From Quercus robur (taxonomy: Eukaryota > Streptophyta > Magnoliopsida > Fagales > Fagaceae): DNA of 64,000 nucleotides. A program made the position numbers and the translations under genes. A model generated the notes under the pieces. That model had not been told where the DNA came from, did no database searches, and saw only the letters and a list, made by a program, of their open reading frames with translations. Of this stretch, positions 11,485-21,322 are shown in pieces. The first letter of the stretch is position 1, and the number at the start of each line of letters is the position of its first letter. The stretch spans positions 29,779,530 to 29,843,529 of the forward strand of contig NC_065543.1 in NCBI RefSeq assembly GCF_932294415.1, in the 5' to 3' direction.

Positions 11485-13858
11485 TGTACAATAAATATAT
11501 AAAACTACAAGGCCGGAGGGTTCGGGGGGTTCTCGTCGTTCTTCTCTTAAGTGTCCTGGGCAACAGGGTCTTCAACGTTCACAAGCTCAATGGATGGGAC
11601 CAGGGAAGCAACGGGAGCATCAGTGGCTGGCTAGGCGAGGATGACGCTGTCATCTTTTGGATTAGACTCCGTGGAGTCGTCAGTTTCTTCTTGGACAGTG
11701 TCACCAGTAGGAGTTGACGGCGAGGGCTCATCCATGGTGACCTTTGAAAAATCCAAGTGAAGGTATAGGGACTTGACCTGTTTAAGGCAATCCTCGAACC
11801 CTTCACCGTAATAGCCAGCACAGAAATCTATGAATGGCTCTGACGCCTTGTATTTGTTTACGGCGTCAGCCTTGGCCGTCTCCACCTGCTCAAAAAGGGT
11901 CGTCAACTCCTTCTCTACCATTTCCTTGGCTTCTTGCTCTTTCTTTCTTTGACGACCCTCCTCCTCCAGCTTAACCATCAGATCCTTTACCTCCTAGTTA
12001 AGGGTACGAAAGACACCCTTATATTGCTCCTCCTCGTCCGTTAGGATCTTTATGCCCTTATGCAGACGGGCAATCACCCCTTCTTTGGCGACGCCCCTAT
12101 CTTGCAAAGCTTTCATACGAACCATTGCCTACAAGGCAGAACAACCATCAACCATTGAACAATAAAAATAAGTGAATCGAAAAAGCGAAGACAAAAATGT
12201 ACTCGCAGAAGATCGAAGAGGCTTGACGCCCCTAACTCCTACGTCCCTTGCTCAGCACAAAGGTCTACATCCTTGTCCCTAATGATGGATTCCACCATCT
12301 CAACAGCGTAGTCCTTGTGCGTGAGGAGACGGCGGTCCGATCCCTGAGCGATGGGGCCTGATGTCGTCATCAGACCCTTACCTGCCCCATGGCTAGGCTT
12401 AAGGGGCGTTGGCTTTTTGAGGGATTTATCCCCAGCAGTGACAATAGCCTTCTTAGGAGGACGATTTTCCTTCCCGTCGGCTTTTCTCTTGGAAGCGCCC
12501 TTCCTGATAGCTTTTGGAGCTGATGACAACAACCCCTCCCCCTTCGTTTTCTTTTCTTCTTTCTTCTTAGCGACAGCTGGCTGCACCTACACCCTCAACT
12601 TGGCGGCCTCCATTTTTGCAAAGGATAAATGATGGGCATTAAATCAACAGACAACTAAAAAAAGAAGAAAAAGGAAAAGATGACGGAGAGAATTACAAAT
12701 ACTTACAATGACAGGAGTAAGAATTTAGCTTACTAGCTGCCGGGGTTAGCTCCGAACCACCACAGTATGCGTGCAGTGTGTCAAGGGTGATCAAATCCCT
12801 ACACTTATGCTGCTCAAATGGAATTTCAAGAACTCGTTGAATGAAGGCTTCCCGCTCGTCAGTTATGGATGGGCAAATTCTAGCTGAAAAAGGAAAAACG
12901 ACGACATTAGAACGCTTAACGAGTAGATTAAAAGGTTAAAGCAAAAGTTAACGGCATTAAACCTGAGTCCTTGACAATGCCCCAAGTATTGTCAAAATCG
13001 TGAGGCATTGTATCTCATTCCTCCGGACAACATACCCAATCCGTCCCCTTGACAAAAAAGTATCTGCCCTTCCAATTCCTGTTGGAGTTAGGCATGTTTG
13101 ACACAAGCCCTAGCACTTTTTTCAGTGCAGCAAAATGATAAATCCCTTGTGACGAGAAGATGTGTTGGGGCCTGTAGCACCAGAAGAACTTGTCTAGCGA
13201 AAGCTGACGGTTCCCTCTACTCAAATGACCCCACAAGATCTCTGCCCCTTTGAAGATCCTCCAAGCATTTGGAGTAATCTAGCTGATGGATAGACTGAGG
13301 AAGTTAGCCAGTTGACGGTGTAACATCGTCAATGGCAACCTCAGCTCCGCTGCAATCGTGGCGTCGTACATACCAACATCCACAGTCTTCCCTGAGTAGC
13401 ACTTCTCATACTTCCCAAGGAGACGGATTGGTGTGTGGTCGGGGATTTGGTAACGATCCCTCAAGTTCTTAAAAATATTGGTCGTCATCTTCGGTAAAAA
13501 AATCATTGATGGTCCACATTTAAGGAAGGATAAACGGACGAGCGTGCCCACTCTCGGGACTTCCTGAACTTCCAACCTTGGGGGTCCTCTCATCTGCGTC
13601 ATTCTCGTCTTCGTCACCTTCCATTCCCTAGTCACCTTCAACCTCTCCCTCACCATCAACTTCTCCCTCATCTATCTCTTCCTCATCTCCCTCTCCTATG
13701 TAACTTTCCCCGTCCTCGTCAGGAGAACGAGCTGACATCTCTTTCTCTCTAACGACCAGGAATGGCCCTCCTTGGGCTCATGACCTGTTTGGAAGACCTC
13801 GTCGTAGCCCGCTCCTTCACGGACTGATGATTGCTCACTAATCGCTTCTCTAGACATT
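11485..13858 (-). pseudogene. Antisense extra gene of Gypsy-1 (Transposase_28-like relic)
   Basis: On the minus strand a spliced gene relic runs opposite to pol. The start ATG is 13858–13856, preceded by a canonical leader intron. Exon parts include an acidic N-terminal stretch (about 13740–13610) and a conserved core (LRLPLTMLHRQLANFLSLS, then NRQLSLDKFFWCYRPQHI and WKGRYFFVKGTDWV, 13340–13030). An intron at 12884–12962 (GT..AG) joins WGIVKDS to ICPSITDEREAF. A Lys-rich linker follows (12586–12239), then a coiled coil and a tail (GYYGEGFEDCLKQV, 11978–11631). I recognise this as the 'putative gypsy-type transposon' extra-ORF family found antisense in plant Tat elements. Stops and frameshifts show it is dead. 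Its function is unknown. Confidence 0.7.
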
Positions 13859-13864
13859 TTTTAC

Positions 13865-13977
13865 CTGCAAGCGATGGAGGTATTCTAAGTACCTAAGTTG
13901 ACGGAATCACTAAAAAGTTATACGATCAACTAAAACAAGCAAACAAAAATGGAAGGTAGAAGGAAGAGGTGACTTAC
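13865..13977 (-). other. Leader intron of the antisense gene
   Basis: On the minus strand a donor TTG|GTAAGTC lies at 13977–13976 and an acceptor TTGCAG|GTAAAAA at 13866–13865. The acceptor is only six bases before the ATG at 13858. Both sites match plant consensus. This is inferred from sequence; no transcript evidence is available here. Confidence 0.5.
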
Positions 13978-14105
13978 CAAGCAGACGGTCTCTGAAAAAA
14001 TGACGGTCTCAGCAAAAGGTAGTAAGACGACGGGAGCATGGTTCTTGGAGTAACAAGTTCTCTCTCTGGATCGACGATGAAATAGGAAGAATGAGGGGAG
14101 AACTA

Positions 14106-14119
14106 AGATATATATAGAA
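14106..14119 (-). promoter_or_regulatory. Candidate TATA box of the antisense gene
   Basis: The minus strand reads TTCTATATATATCTTAG about 130 bp upstream of the leader-intron donor. Position and sequence fit a core promoter firing away from the 3' LTR into the element. Confidence 0.45.
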
Positions 14120-14325
14120 TGAAGAATGCACTGAAGACGAAGCGACACCCTTGTCCAGAAGCGAAACCAATTAGAATGCGCCACGTGTTCAAGCATTTAA
14201 TAAAGGCTGCTCGAGGAATCGCCCATACATGCTTTTTCCTTATTCTTGAATAAATGAAATTAAATAAATAAAAATTACAAAAAAACTAAACTCCATAACT
14301 CGTCGGCTTTAGCTGACGAAGTTAT

Positions 14326-14340
14326 GAAGTAAGGGGTAGT
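14326..14340 (+). other. Gypsy-1 polypurine tract
   Basis: GAAGTAAGGGGTAGT abuts the 3' LTR start (TGATAAGG at 14341). It is the plus-strand priming site expected for an LTR element. Confidence 0.8.
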
Positions 14341-14931
14341 TGATAAGGATAATTTTGTAATATTGGCACTTACCCATGATAAGGCGAAAAGCGATGGTCT
14401 TAAATAACCCCATCAACTTCACTTTCTTGGAAACAACAACAGGAGGTCTATGGTTCTACCTCGAAGCTGACGGTTGTACCGTGGCTGACAAAATAGGAAG
14501 CTGACATGAGAGAGCTAAAGACTATGCATGAGTCTGACGATACTGGTGTGGCCTTACTTGGCCCCTACGCATACGCATATAAGAAAATATCTTGTGCCCC
14601 ATGTTCAATGCTAATCAAAAGGACTCCTACAAGGAAAGGATTCCGAAAAATATGTTCATAGGGACTCTTACAAGGAAAGGACTTCTAAACCAAGGAATAG
14701 ATGTCAACCCTCTACCACTATAAAACCCCAAAACCCTCACAAACCAAGGCATGCATAATTCACCCCAGTTCTGGCACTCTAGAGTTGTGAGAAGTTCTAA
14801 CTTGACCTTCGGAGGGTATTTGGCCAACACCACACCGATGCTCTCTGTTAGATCTTCTCTTTTTGTTGTACAGGTATTGTTTCGAGAGTGCAAAGGTTGT
14901 GTGGCTCACTGGTGATTTTTCGGCATCATCA
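14341..14931 (+). repeat. Gypsy-1 3' LTR
   Basis: Partner of 4368–4959, with the same TG start and CATCATCA end. It is followed by the degenerate target duplication GTAGT and then the last 16 bp of the Copia-1 LTR. Confidence 0.9.
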
Positions 14932-14936
14932 GTAGT

Positions 14937-14966
14937 CAACAGTATTTTGACATCCCCCCTCAAAAT
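14937..14966 (-). repeat. Inner end of Copia-1 3' LTR plus polypurine tract
   Basis: CAACAGTATTTTGACA (14937–14952) is the remainder of the split LTR and matches 21307–21322. Next to it, TCCCCCCTCAAAAT is, on the minus strand, a purine tract directly before an LTR starting TGTCAAAATACTG. Confidence 0.85.
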
Positions 14967-14979
14967 GAGAAGCTGAACT

Positions 14980-15480
14980 TTGAATGTTCACAATGTTCAT
15001 CTTACCCAATAAATGCTTTAACTATAGGCTGTTAAGTGCTTTTGTGAGCATATCTGCCAATTGTGAATGTGCATGAGTAAAGAACAATCTAACAACATTA
15101 TCTTGAACTTTATCTCTTATTAGATGACAGTCCACTTCTATGTGTTTGGTTCTTTCGCAGAACACTGAATTTTCTCCAATGTGTATAGCAGCTTAATTGT
15201 CACAAAATAAGAGAGCAGGTTGAGGATGATGAATCTCCAAATCCTTCAACAAGGCTAATAACCAAGTCATTTCACAAACAATTACTGCCATAGCCCTATA
15301 TTCTGCTTTAGCAGAAGATCTAGAAACTATGGATTGTTTCTTTGACTTCCATGAAACTAGAGAATCGCCTAAAAATATGCAATATCCTGTAGTAGACCTT
15401 TTGGTATCAACACAAGATGCCCAATCAGCATCTTTGATGTAGCAGACAACAAAATGCCTTGACCAGGACAACCTTTTATG
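14980..15480 (-). pseudogene. Copia-1 RNase H (broken)
   Basis: The minus strand reads [44 protein letters not shown] and LLFCDN. These are the signature blocks of the copia RNase H domain with its D-E-D series. A TAA right after the third aspartate block (15193–15195) truncates it. The continuation (ERTKHIEVDCHLIRDK, HSQLADMLTKAL) is still readable to about 15010, close to the 3' LTR. Confidence 0.85.
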
Positions 15481-15539
15481 TATTGCAGCACCTTATTAGA
15501 AGCATCCAAGTGAGGTTTCCTAAGTTTTGACATGAACTG

Positions 15540-16483
15540 GCTCAATTTGTGAACATGTTATGCAATATCAGGTCTGGTTATAGCTAGATATAATAACCTT
15601 CCCACCAACCTTTTGTATATTCCAGGATTAGGTAACAACTTACCTTAAAACTTGCTCAATTTCAAATTTTGCTCCATTGGTACCTTGCTAGGCTTGCAAG
15701 ATTACATTCCTACATCCTTCAAGACTTCTAAAGCATATTTTCGTTGACACAATGAGATTCCTTTGTCTGATCTAGCCATTTTAAGACCAAGAAAGTACTT
15801 TAAACCTCCAAGGTCCTTAAGTTTAAAATGCTGATCTAAAGAAACCTTAAGTTCTTCAACTGCTTGAACATTGTTACTTGCTATACGAATATCATCAACA
15901 TAAACCACCAAAGCTATGAAAGAATCATTGAACTTCTTAGTAAACAATGAATAGTTAGCTTTAGACTGCTTAAAACCATGCTTCAGAATAACAGAACAAA
16001 ACTTAGAGTTCCACTGTCTTGATGCTTGCTTAAGCCCATACAAAGACTTATTTAACTTGCAAACAACATTCCTTCCTTTGCTATGAAAGCCTTGAGGGAG
16101 TTGCATATACAACTCCTCATGAAGATCCCCATGTAAGAAAGCATTATTGACATCCAATTGGACCAAATGCCATCCTTTCACAACAGATATGGCAAATAGA
16201 GTTTTAACAGTTGTCAACTTGGCAACTAGAGAGAAAGTGTTTGTAAAATCCAACCCCTCTTGCTAAGTAAACCCCTTAGCAACTAATCTAGTTTTATATC
16301 TCTCTACAGAACCATCAGCCTTGTATTTCACCCTATATACCCATTTACACACAATGGCCTTTTTATTTAAAGGCAAAGGAGTAAGGGTCCAAGTATTGTT
16401 TAACACCAGGCTGCAATCTCAGCATCTATGGCCTCTTGCCACTTAGGATCCTTAACAGCTTCATGATAGAATCTTGGTTCAGG
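15540..16483 (-). pseudogene. Copia-1 reverse transcriptase (broken, split by solo LTR)
   Basis: Begins on the minus strand at the solo-LTR junction with PRFYHEAVKDPKWQEAIDAE and runs into VNGYI/VKYKADGSVERYKTRLVAKG. It then passes a TAG at the conserved QEG site into the long frame 16253–15702. That frame contains [36 protein letters not shown], and the catalytic YVDD ([11 protein letters not shown]), which is intact. A frameshift near 16420 and the stop at ~16262 break the reading frame. Downstream, the thumb region ([19 protein letters not shown] type) continues to about 15540. The match to Ty1/copia RT is unambiguous. Confidence 0.9.
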
Positions 16484-17908
16484 TGTAACACCCTAAAATC
16501 ATAAATAATAAAACTCTATTCAATCTAAATAATCCACAAAAAAAAAAATTAAATAAAAGCAACCAGCAACCTAAAATCTCATCACAAATGTTAGAGCTCT
16601 AATCCCCCAAAGATAAAACATCCTCAAAATAATTCTCTAGTACAATGTTTAATGTCATAAAAATAATAATAAAATCATCAGTTCCACAAAATAATTTGTA
16701 ACTGTTGTCTTCCAAGAATCTCTACTCCAATAATCCCTCTAATGTATCTGTAAGGGGGAATAAAGGGGGCTGAGATAACTCAATAAGTGGAATTCACTAA
16801 CATTGGGGTGTGGGAACAAACCTTTCAAATAAATAATTCTTACAAAAAATTCATAACTTATAACTCATCAATATTTTACCATCAAATATTTCACATAAAA
16901 GAATATCTTTATATTGTGAGCCATCATAATATATATATATATATATATCTCCATACCATCATATAAAAAATTTCCTATGCTTTTCTCATGGTCAACGTTT
17001 ACGCCCCGTTGACAAGGTTGTGCTGTCCCTTTTTTGGGACTGGAACCTCCTTTTTATCCCCTTTCTTAAGGGTGGCTCCTTTGAAACCTAAAGGTGGACT
17101 CCCTTGCTAAGGAGCTTCCTTTTTGGATCCTCAATAGTATACTCCCTTGCTAAGGAGCTATCAAATGTGCACTGTCCCCTTTTCTGGGACCATCCCTTGC
17201 TAAGGACTAGCTGCAGTATGATTGTCCCTTGCTAAGGATTAAATACAATACTAAGCTTTTAATCACGACTTGCCATAGGTTTTCAAAACATATTCAATAT
17301 GCTCACAAAAATAATTCATTCATAATTCTCAAAAATATAAAGGTATATTCATACATACAAGTTTATAAATTTTGGTTGTCCCACAAGTTTTTCATAAAAC
17401 AAATAGTCAATGTGGACATCAAGCATTTATAAAATATTAATTTATATATAGAATATCAACATATTTCTTTGATATAAAATAATTTAATAATCAACACTGT
17501 TTGGGAAAACCCCCAAAATTAGTAAACACCACTTACCTCTTATTTACGAAAATAAAAGAAATCAACCACCCTAAGTTTAGAGCAGGAGAGAACCGTACCT
17601 GTAGTCTCCACTCATAGCCACAGTGAAGAAAAGCAAAGTTCAATAGTCGGCTAAAGCAAAAGGAAGCCCCCTCAGTAAATACACGTGTAGCTTAAGAAGT
17701 GAAAGACTAGGGATTTTTTTTTTTTTTTTTTTAAAGCTTATCAAGGCCCATATATTAACTTATACCATCTCCCTTGGGCTTCTTTTTCCATAGTATTTAT
17801 CTTATTTTAATATCTTAGTCCCAAATCAATTAAATCCATTTAATTGTGGCCCTCCTATTTAATTTATGAATAAGAATTAAATTAGTATCAAAATTATGGG
17901 ATGTTACA
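16484..17908. mobile_element. Solo LTR (Ty3/gypsy-like) inside Copia-1 RT
   Basis: The 1,425-bp insert starts TGTAACACCCTAAAAT and ends TTATGGGATGTTACA. It is flanked by a perfect 5-bp duplication TCAGG (16479–16483 and 17909–17913). It has no coding potential, primer site or second LTR inside it, so a solo LTR left by unequal recombination is the simplest reading. TGTAACAYCC termini are common in chromovirus-type gypsy LTRs. Positions 17040–17245 hold four copies of TCCCTTGCTAAGGA. A poly-T run is at 17717–17732 and an (AT)n at 16929–16949. Confidence 0.88.
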
Positions 17909-17913
17909 TCAGG

Positions 17914-18540
17914 TATAGAGGTTATGAGAGAACAAAAGGTTGCATAGGAAGGGGACAAGCTTGAAGAATCAAGATAATCAGAGATAGGATATTTGATACC
18001 TAGGATGGCTAAGGAAGAACCTAACTTGTTGTTGGGATTAGACTGAGTAGATTCATTAGAAATTATAGTGCTACACTTGTAATCTTCCAAGTATGAAGGT
18101 GGTTTGGTAGCTCTAGTGGATCTTCTTAAAGAAGGAAGTGAATCTGTTGGAGGTGAAACATCTTGAACAATAGTAGGCCCTTTTTCAAGTGACAAAAAAC
18201 CTTGTTCTGCAGAAATTGCAGAATATGGAATTGTAGTTGGCAAAGGATTTGAGGATATAACAGGATCATGAATAGGAGACTCTAAAGCTTGCTCAGGAAC
18301 AGTAATAGGATCAGAACCAGAACAAGCAGTTGGAATAGCATGTGGTATAGTAATAGGTTCTAGAAACGTGGAATTAGGTTGAGTGGCCACAGGAGGACAA
18401 AGATGAGGAAGTGAAATTGTGGAGTGTGGTGAATAGGCAGAAGAAATGAAGGGAAAAATAGTTTCATGAAAAGAAACATCTCTTGAAATAAAAATCTGTC
18501 TTGTAACTAAATTTAGCAATTTGTAACCCTTAACACCGAA
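17914..18540 (-). pseudogene. Copia-1 integrase C-terminus and linker to RT
   Basis: The minus frame continues the integrase after a frameshift near 18540: LNLVTRQIFISRDVSFHE, a classic copia block. Then comes a Ser/Pro-rich linker with RRSTRATKPPSYLEDY and PSYATFCSLITS leading into RT. The solo LTR interrupts it at 17913. Confidence 0.85.
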
Positions 18541-19451
18541 AGGGTAACCAAGAAAAACACTTGAATAGATTTTGGTGCAAACTTAGAGCTATTGTGAGCT
18601 AATGTAGAGGCAAAGCAAAGACACCCAAAAAATTTTAAGTGATCATAAGAAGGAACCTTGCTATAAAGCTTCTCAAAAGGAGTTTTATGTCCTAAAACAT
18701 TACTAGGCAGCCTGTTAATGATATAAACTACTGTCAAAACACAATCTCCCCAATAACAAAGTGGTATGTTAGACTGAAATTTCAATACCCTTACAATGTT
18801 TAAAATATGCTGATGCTTTCTCTCCACAACTGAATTTTGTTGTGGAGTAGTAACACAGGAATGTTGATGAATAATCCCACGTTGAGCATAAAAATCTTTG
18901 ATAAAAAACTCCTGAGCATTATCAATTCTATTCACTTTGATATTGGTTTGAAGTTGAGTGTATATCATATTGTAAAATGATATCAGTAAAGGCCTACTAT
19001 CTATTTTATATTTCATGAGATAAACCCATATGGATCTGGTAGCATCATCCACAATTGTAAGAAAATATCTAAAACCATCATGGGTGGCTTTAGCAAATGG
19101 TCCCCATACATCACAATGTATTAAATCAAAAGCATTGATAGATAAGTGATTAGAAGTAGGAAATAGAAGTCTTTTATGCTTTGCAATAGGATAAACAATA
19201 AAATCTTTATTTGAATGAGAAGATGTTACATCAGGAATACAATGATGTAAAACATGGAGTTTGTCATTAGATGCATGTCCTAGCCTAAGATGCCATAGGT
19301 AAGGCTTAGTAGCAATAGGAACATTAGAAACAGAATGAACAAAAGAATGAAAAATTGACTCTAGGATAGCAGTAGCTTCTGATACGGACTTACAATTTGC
19401 AGAAGTTTGCAGTAGGTACAAATTATTATGAAGTTTACCCAATCCAATCAT
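18513..19451 (-). pseudogene. Copia-1 integrase (broken)
   Basis: A gag-pre-integrase zinc region (LWHLRLGHASNDKLHVL... with a lost cysteine, VYPIAKHKRL) precedes the rve core. Catalytic D (IHCDVWGPF), D (NRIDNAQEF) and E (TPQQNSVVERKHQHIL) are all visible. LGHKTPFEKLYSKVPSYDHLK follows. The frame is open for ~310 codons, then shifts near 18540. An integrase upstream of RT is what places this element in Ty1/copia. Confidence 0.92.
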
Positions 19452-19539
19452 TTTCCAGCAAGTAAGGTTCTATATGAAACAATAGTTGGAAAGAAAAACC
19501 AAACAACATGACAAAAGATTTGGTTAATTTGCTTACTGA

Positions 19540-19735
19540 GATCAGTTGAAGGTAAAGGCTAGGACACAAATCACATTCTCAAGAATTAAAGTTGAAGTGA
19601 TCTGAACTGTGCCTATGTGTGTGACAAGGACCTTTCACCATTGGGTAAATGAGCAAAAGAAGAGATGGAACTAGTAATTTTAGTAAACAATGAAATGGAA
19701 TAAATAATATGATCAATAGCCCATGTATCAAGAAC
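19540..19735 (-). pseudogene. Copia-1 protease remnant
   Basis: Minus-strand translation after gag gives VLDTWAIDHI, where copia proteases have LDTGATDHI. The Gly of the D-T-G active site is replaced by Trp and a TGA precedes it. The following ~60 codons (AHLPNGE) match the usual context. Too short and broken to work. Confidence 0.65.
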
Positions 19736-20849
19736 TCAAGTTTCTTCACTATAAGCTATTTTGTTTGCAGGATTTTCAGCAAAAACTGAATTCTTCATAA
19801 TAAGGCGGATAGAATCTTGGAAAGAAGCACAAGAAATACCTGAAAGAGCTGAATTGGCTAAGTGAATAGCATCACTGGTGCCAGAGGTTGATGTATGAGA
19901 GCTTAGCATTGAAAGTAATTGCTGACATTGCTCAGAGGTGAAAGGAAAAGAACCAGATTGTAATGCAGCCTTAGATTGACCAGATTCACCATCAAGAACC
20001 ACTTGATTAGCCATAGACACTTTCCCCTTTTGCTTGTAACCCAGTGGAAAGCCAACTAGCTTATAACACTTCTCCATGAAGTGACCAACTTTACCACAGT
20101 GACTGCATACGGGTCTTCCCTTTCCTTTTGCATTCTTCCCAACTTGATTGAATCCTTGAGTCTTGACTGCAAGAGCAGTTGAATCAACTGAAGGACCTCC
20201 ATTGAAACCTAAAGCCCTCTACCTTTCCTCTTGAATCACCAAAGAGAAGGCTTTATCAATCAAGGGAATTGGCTCCATCATTAGAATCTGAGTTATGACT
20301 TGAGAATAGGAGTCATTCAAGCCATTAAGGAATTGCATCAAAGAGTCTTGATGATGAAAAGTTGTGATCTTATCATTCACACAACAAACACATTTACCAC
20401 AAGAACAACATGGTAAAGGCCTAAAATTAAGCAATTGATCCCAAAAAGCTTGGAGACTAGTGAAGAAAGTGGTCACTATTGCATCTCCTTGCATAACAGT
20501 TGAAATCTACTTTTGAAGTTGTGAAATCCTAGGACCATTGGCTTGAGAGAAACGGTCCCTAAGTGCATTAATTCCAGACCTCCAATGTAGTGCCTCTATA
20601 AATCACACTTGCAGTGATGTGAGAAGAGACTGAATTCAAGATCCATGAAGAAATTATGGAATTGTTCTTTGACCAAGCAATCTTTTCTAGAGGAGTGATT
20701 GCCATAGAAGCTATTATGGAACCATCCACAAAACCTAGCTTGCTCTTCGCATCCAATGCCATTCGCATAGCCCTAGCCCAAGTAGGGTAATTGTCTTCTG
20801 TCAAGGGCTGAGTAAAAAGAATTGCACCTGGTGATTCTCCATGATGCAA
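19736..20849 (-). pseudogene. Copia-1 gag (broken)
   Basis: Starts at ATG 20849 with FTQPLTEDNYPTWARAMRMA and LGFVDGSI, the N-terminal copia gag block. The next frame (20494–20219) holds FLNGLNDSYSQV and ILMMEPIPLIDKAFSLV. A zinc knuckle CSHCGKVGHFMEKC (C-X2-C-X4-H-X4-C) lies near 20110–20065, followed by YKLVGFPLGYK. Frame changes near 20560 and 20210 break it. A 100-bp piece (20224–20325) is duplicated in inverse orientation just upstream of the start. Confidence 0.88.
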
Positions 20850-20854
20850 GAAAA

Positions 20855-20955
20855 ATGGGCTTGAATGACTCCTATTCTCAAGTCAGAACTCAGATTCTGA
20901 TGATGGAGCCAATTCCCTCGATTGATAAAGCCTTCTCTTTGGTGATTCAAGAGAG
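20855..20955 (+). repeat. Inverted copy of a gag segment inside Copia-1
   Basis: The plus strand here is ~97% identical to the reverse complement of 20224–20325 and translates as GLNDSYSQV... on the wrong strand. It occupies the place where the leader and primer-binding site should lie, between the gag start and the 5' LTR. Confidence 0.9.
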
Positions 20956-20956
20956 A

Positions 20957-21322
20957 AAGAGAAATGGAAAACCAGAAAGAGAGAGAGAGCTCGTGAGAAA
21001 AGAAAGATTGAAGAATTCTTTCATTCAATTGTTATATTGAATCTGTACAAAGAATTGGACTTTATACACTAATTGATCAACCAGCTAATCTAACAAACTA
21101 TCCAACTTATAAGGACACACGTGCTCAGTCAGTTACTAGCAGTTACAATACGTGTGAAAGCTTAGACTGATAAATACTACTCTAAACGACACACAGCATA
21201 ATTCAATGTTAAGGCATACGACATGTAGCTTGCTTCTGATTACTTCTTCATCTTTTGTTAACTTGAGCTGTTGCATCCTTTTTCTTCTGCTTTTGATCTT
21301 TGCAGTCAACAGTATTTTGATA
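20957..21322 (-). repeat. Copia-1 5' LTR (unsplit)
   Basis: Matches 4018–4367 plus 14937–14952. It preserves the uninterrupted target GCAGT of Gypsy-1 at 21302–21306. The outer end reads TTTTGATA where the partner has TTTTGACA. Confidence 0.88.

Larger units (their letters stand above)
4368..14931 (+). mobile_element. Gypsy-1: Ty3/gypsy Tat-type retrotransposon nested in Copia-1
   Basis: Paired ~592-bp LTRs begin TGATAAGG and end near CATCATCA/CATCATAA. A primer-binding site follows the 5' LTR, and a purine tract (14326–14340) precedes the 3' LTR. Domain order is gag–protease–RT–RNase H–integrase, with no chromodomain after integrase. Those features, plus an antisense extra gene before the 3' LTR, point to the Tat side of Ty3/gypsy. 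Target duplications are ACAAT (4363–4367) and GTAGT (14932–14936). Both differ only by transitions from GCAGT, the intact sequence in the other Copia-1 LTR (21302–21306). About 16 in-frame stops and one frameshift make it non-autonomous. Confidence 0.92.
4018..21322 (-). mobile_element. Copia-1: Ty1/copia retrotransposon, minus strand, interrupted twice
   Basis: Two ~366-bp LTRs flank a minus-strand gag–protease–integrase–RT–RNase H order, which is diagnostic of Ty1/copia. The left (3') LTR is split by Gypsy-1, and the RT region is split by the solo LTR at 16484–17908. The polypurine tract, read on the minus strand, lies at 14953–14966 next to the LTR. Candidate imperfect target duplications are GAGAG (4013–4017) and GAGAA (21323–21327). 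Without its insertions the element is about 5.3 kb. Frameshifts, stops and loss of the primer-binding site make it dead. Confidence 0.85.
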
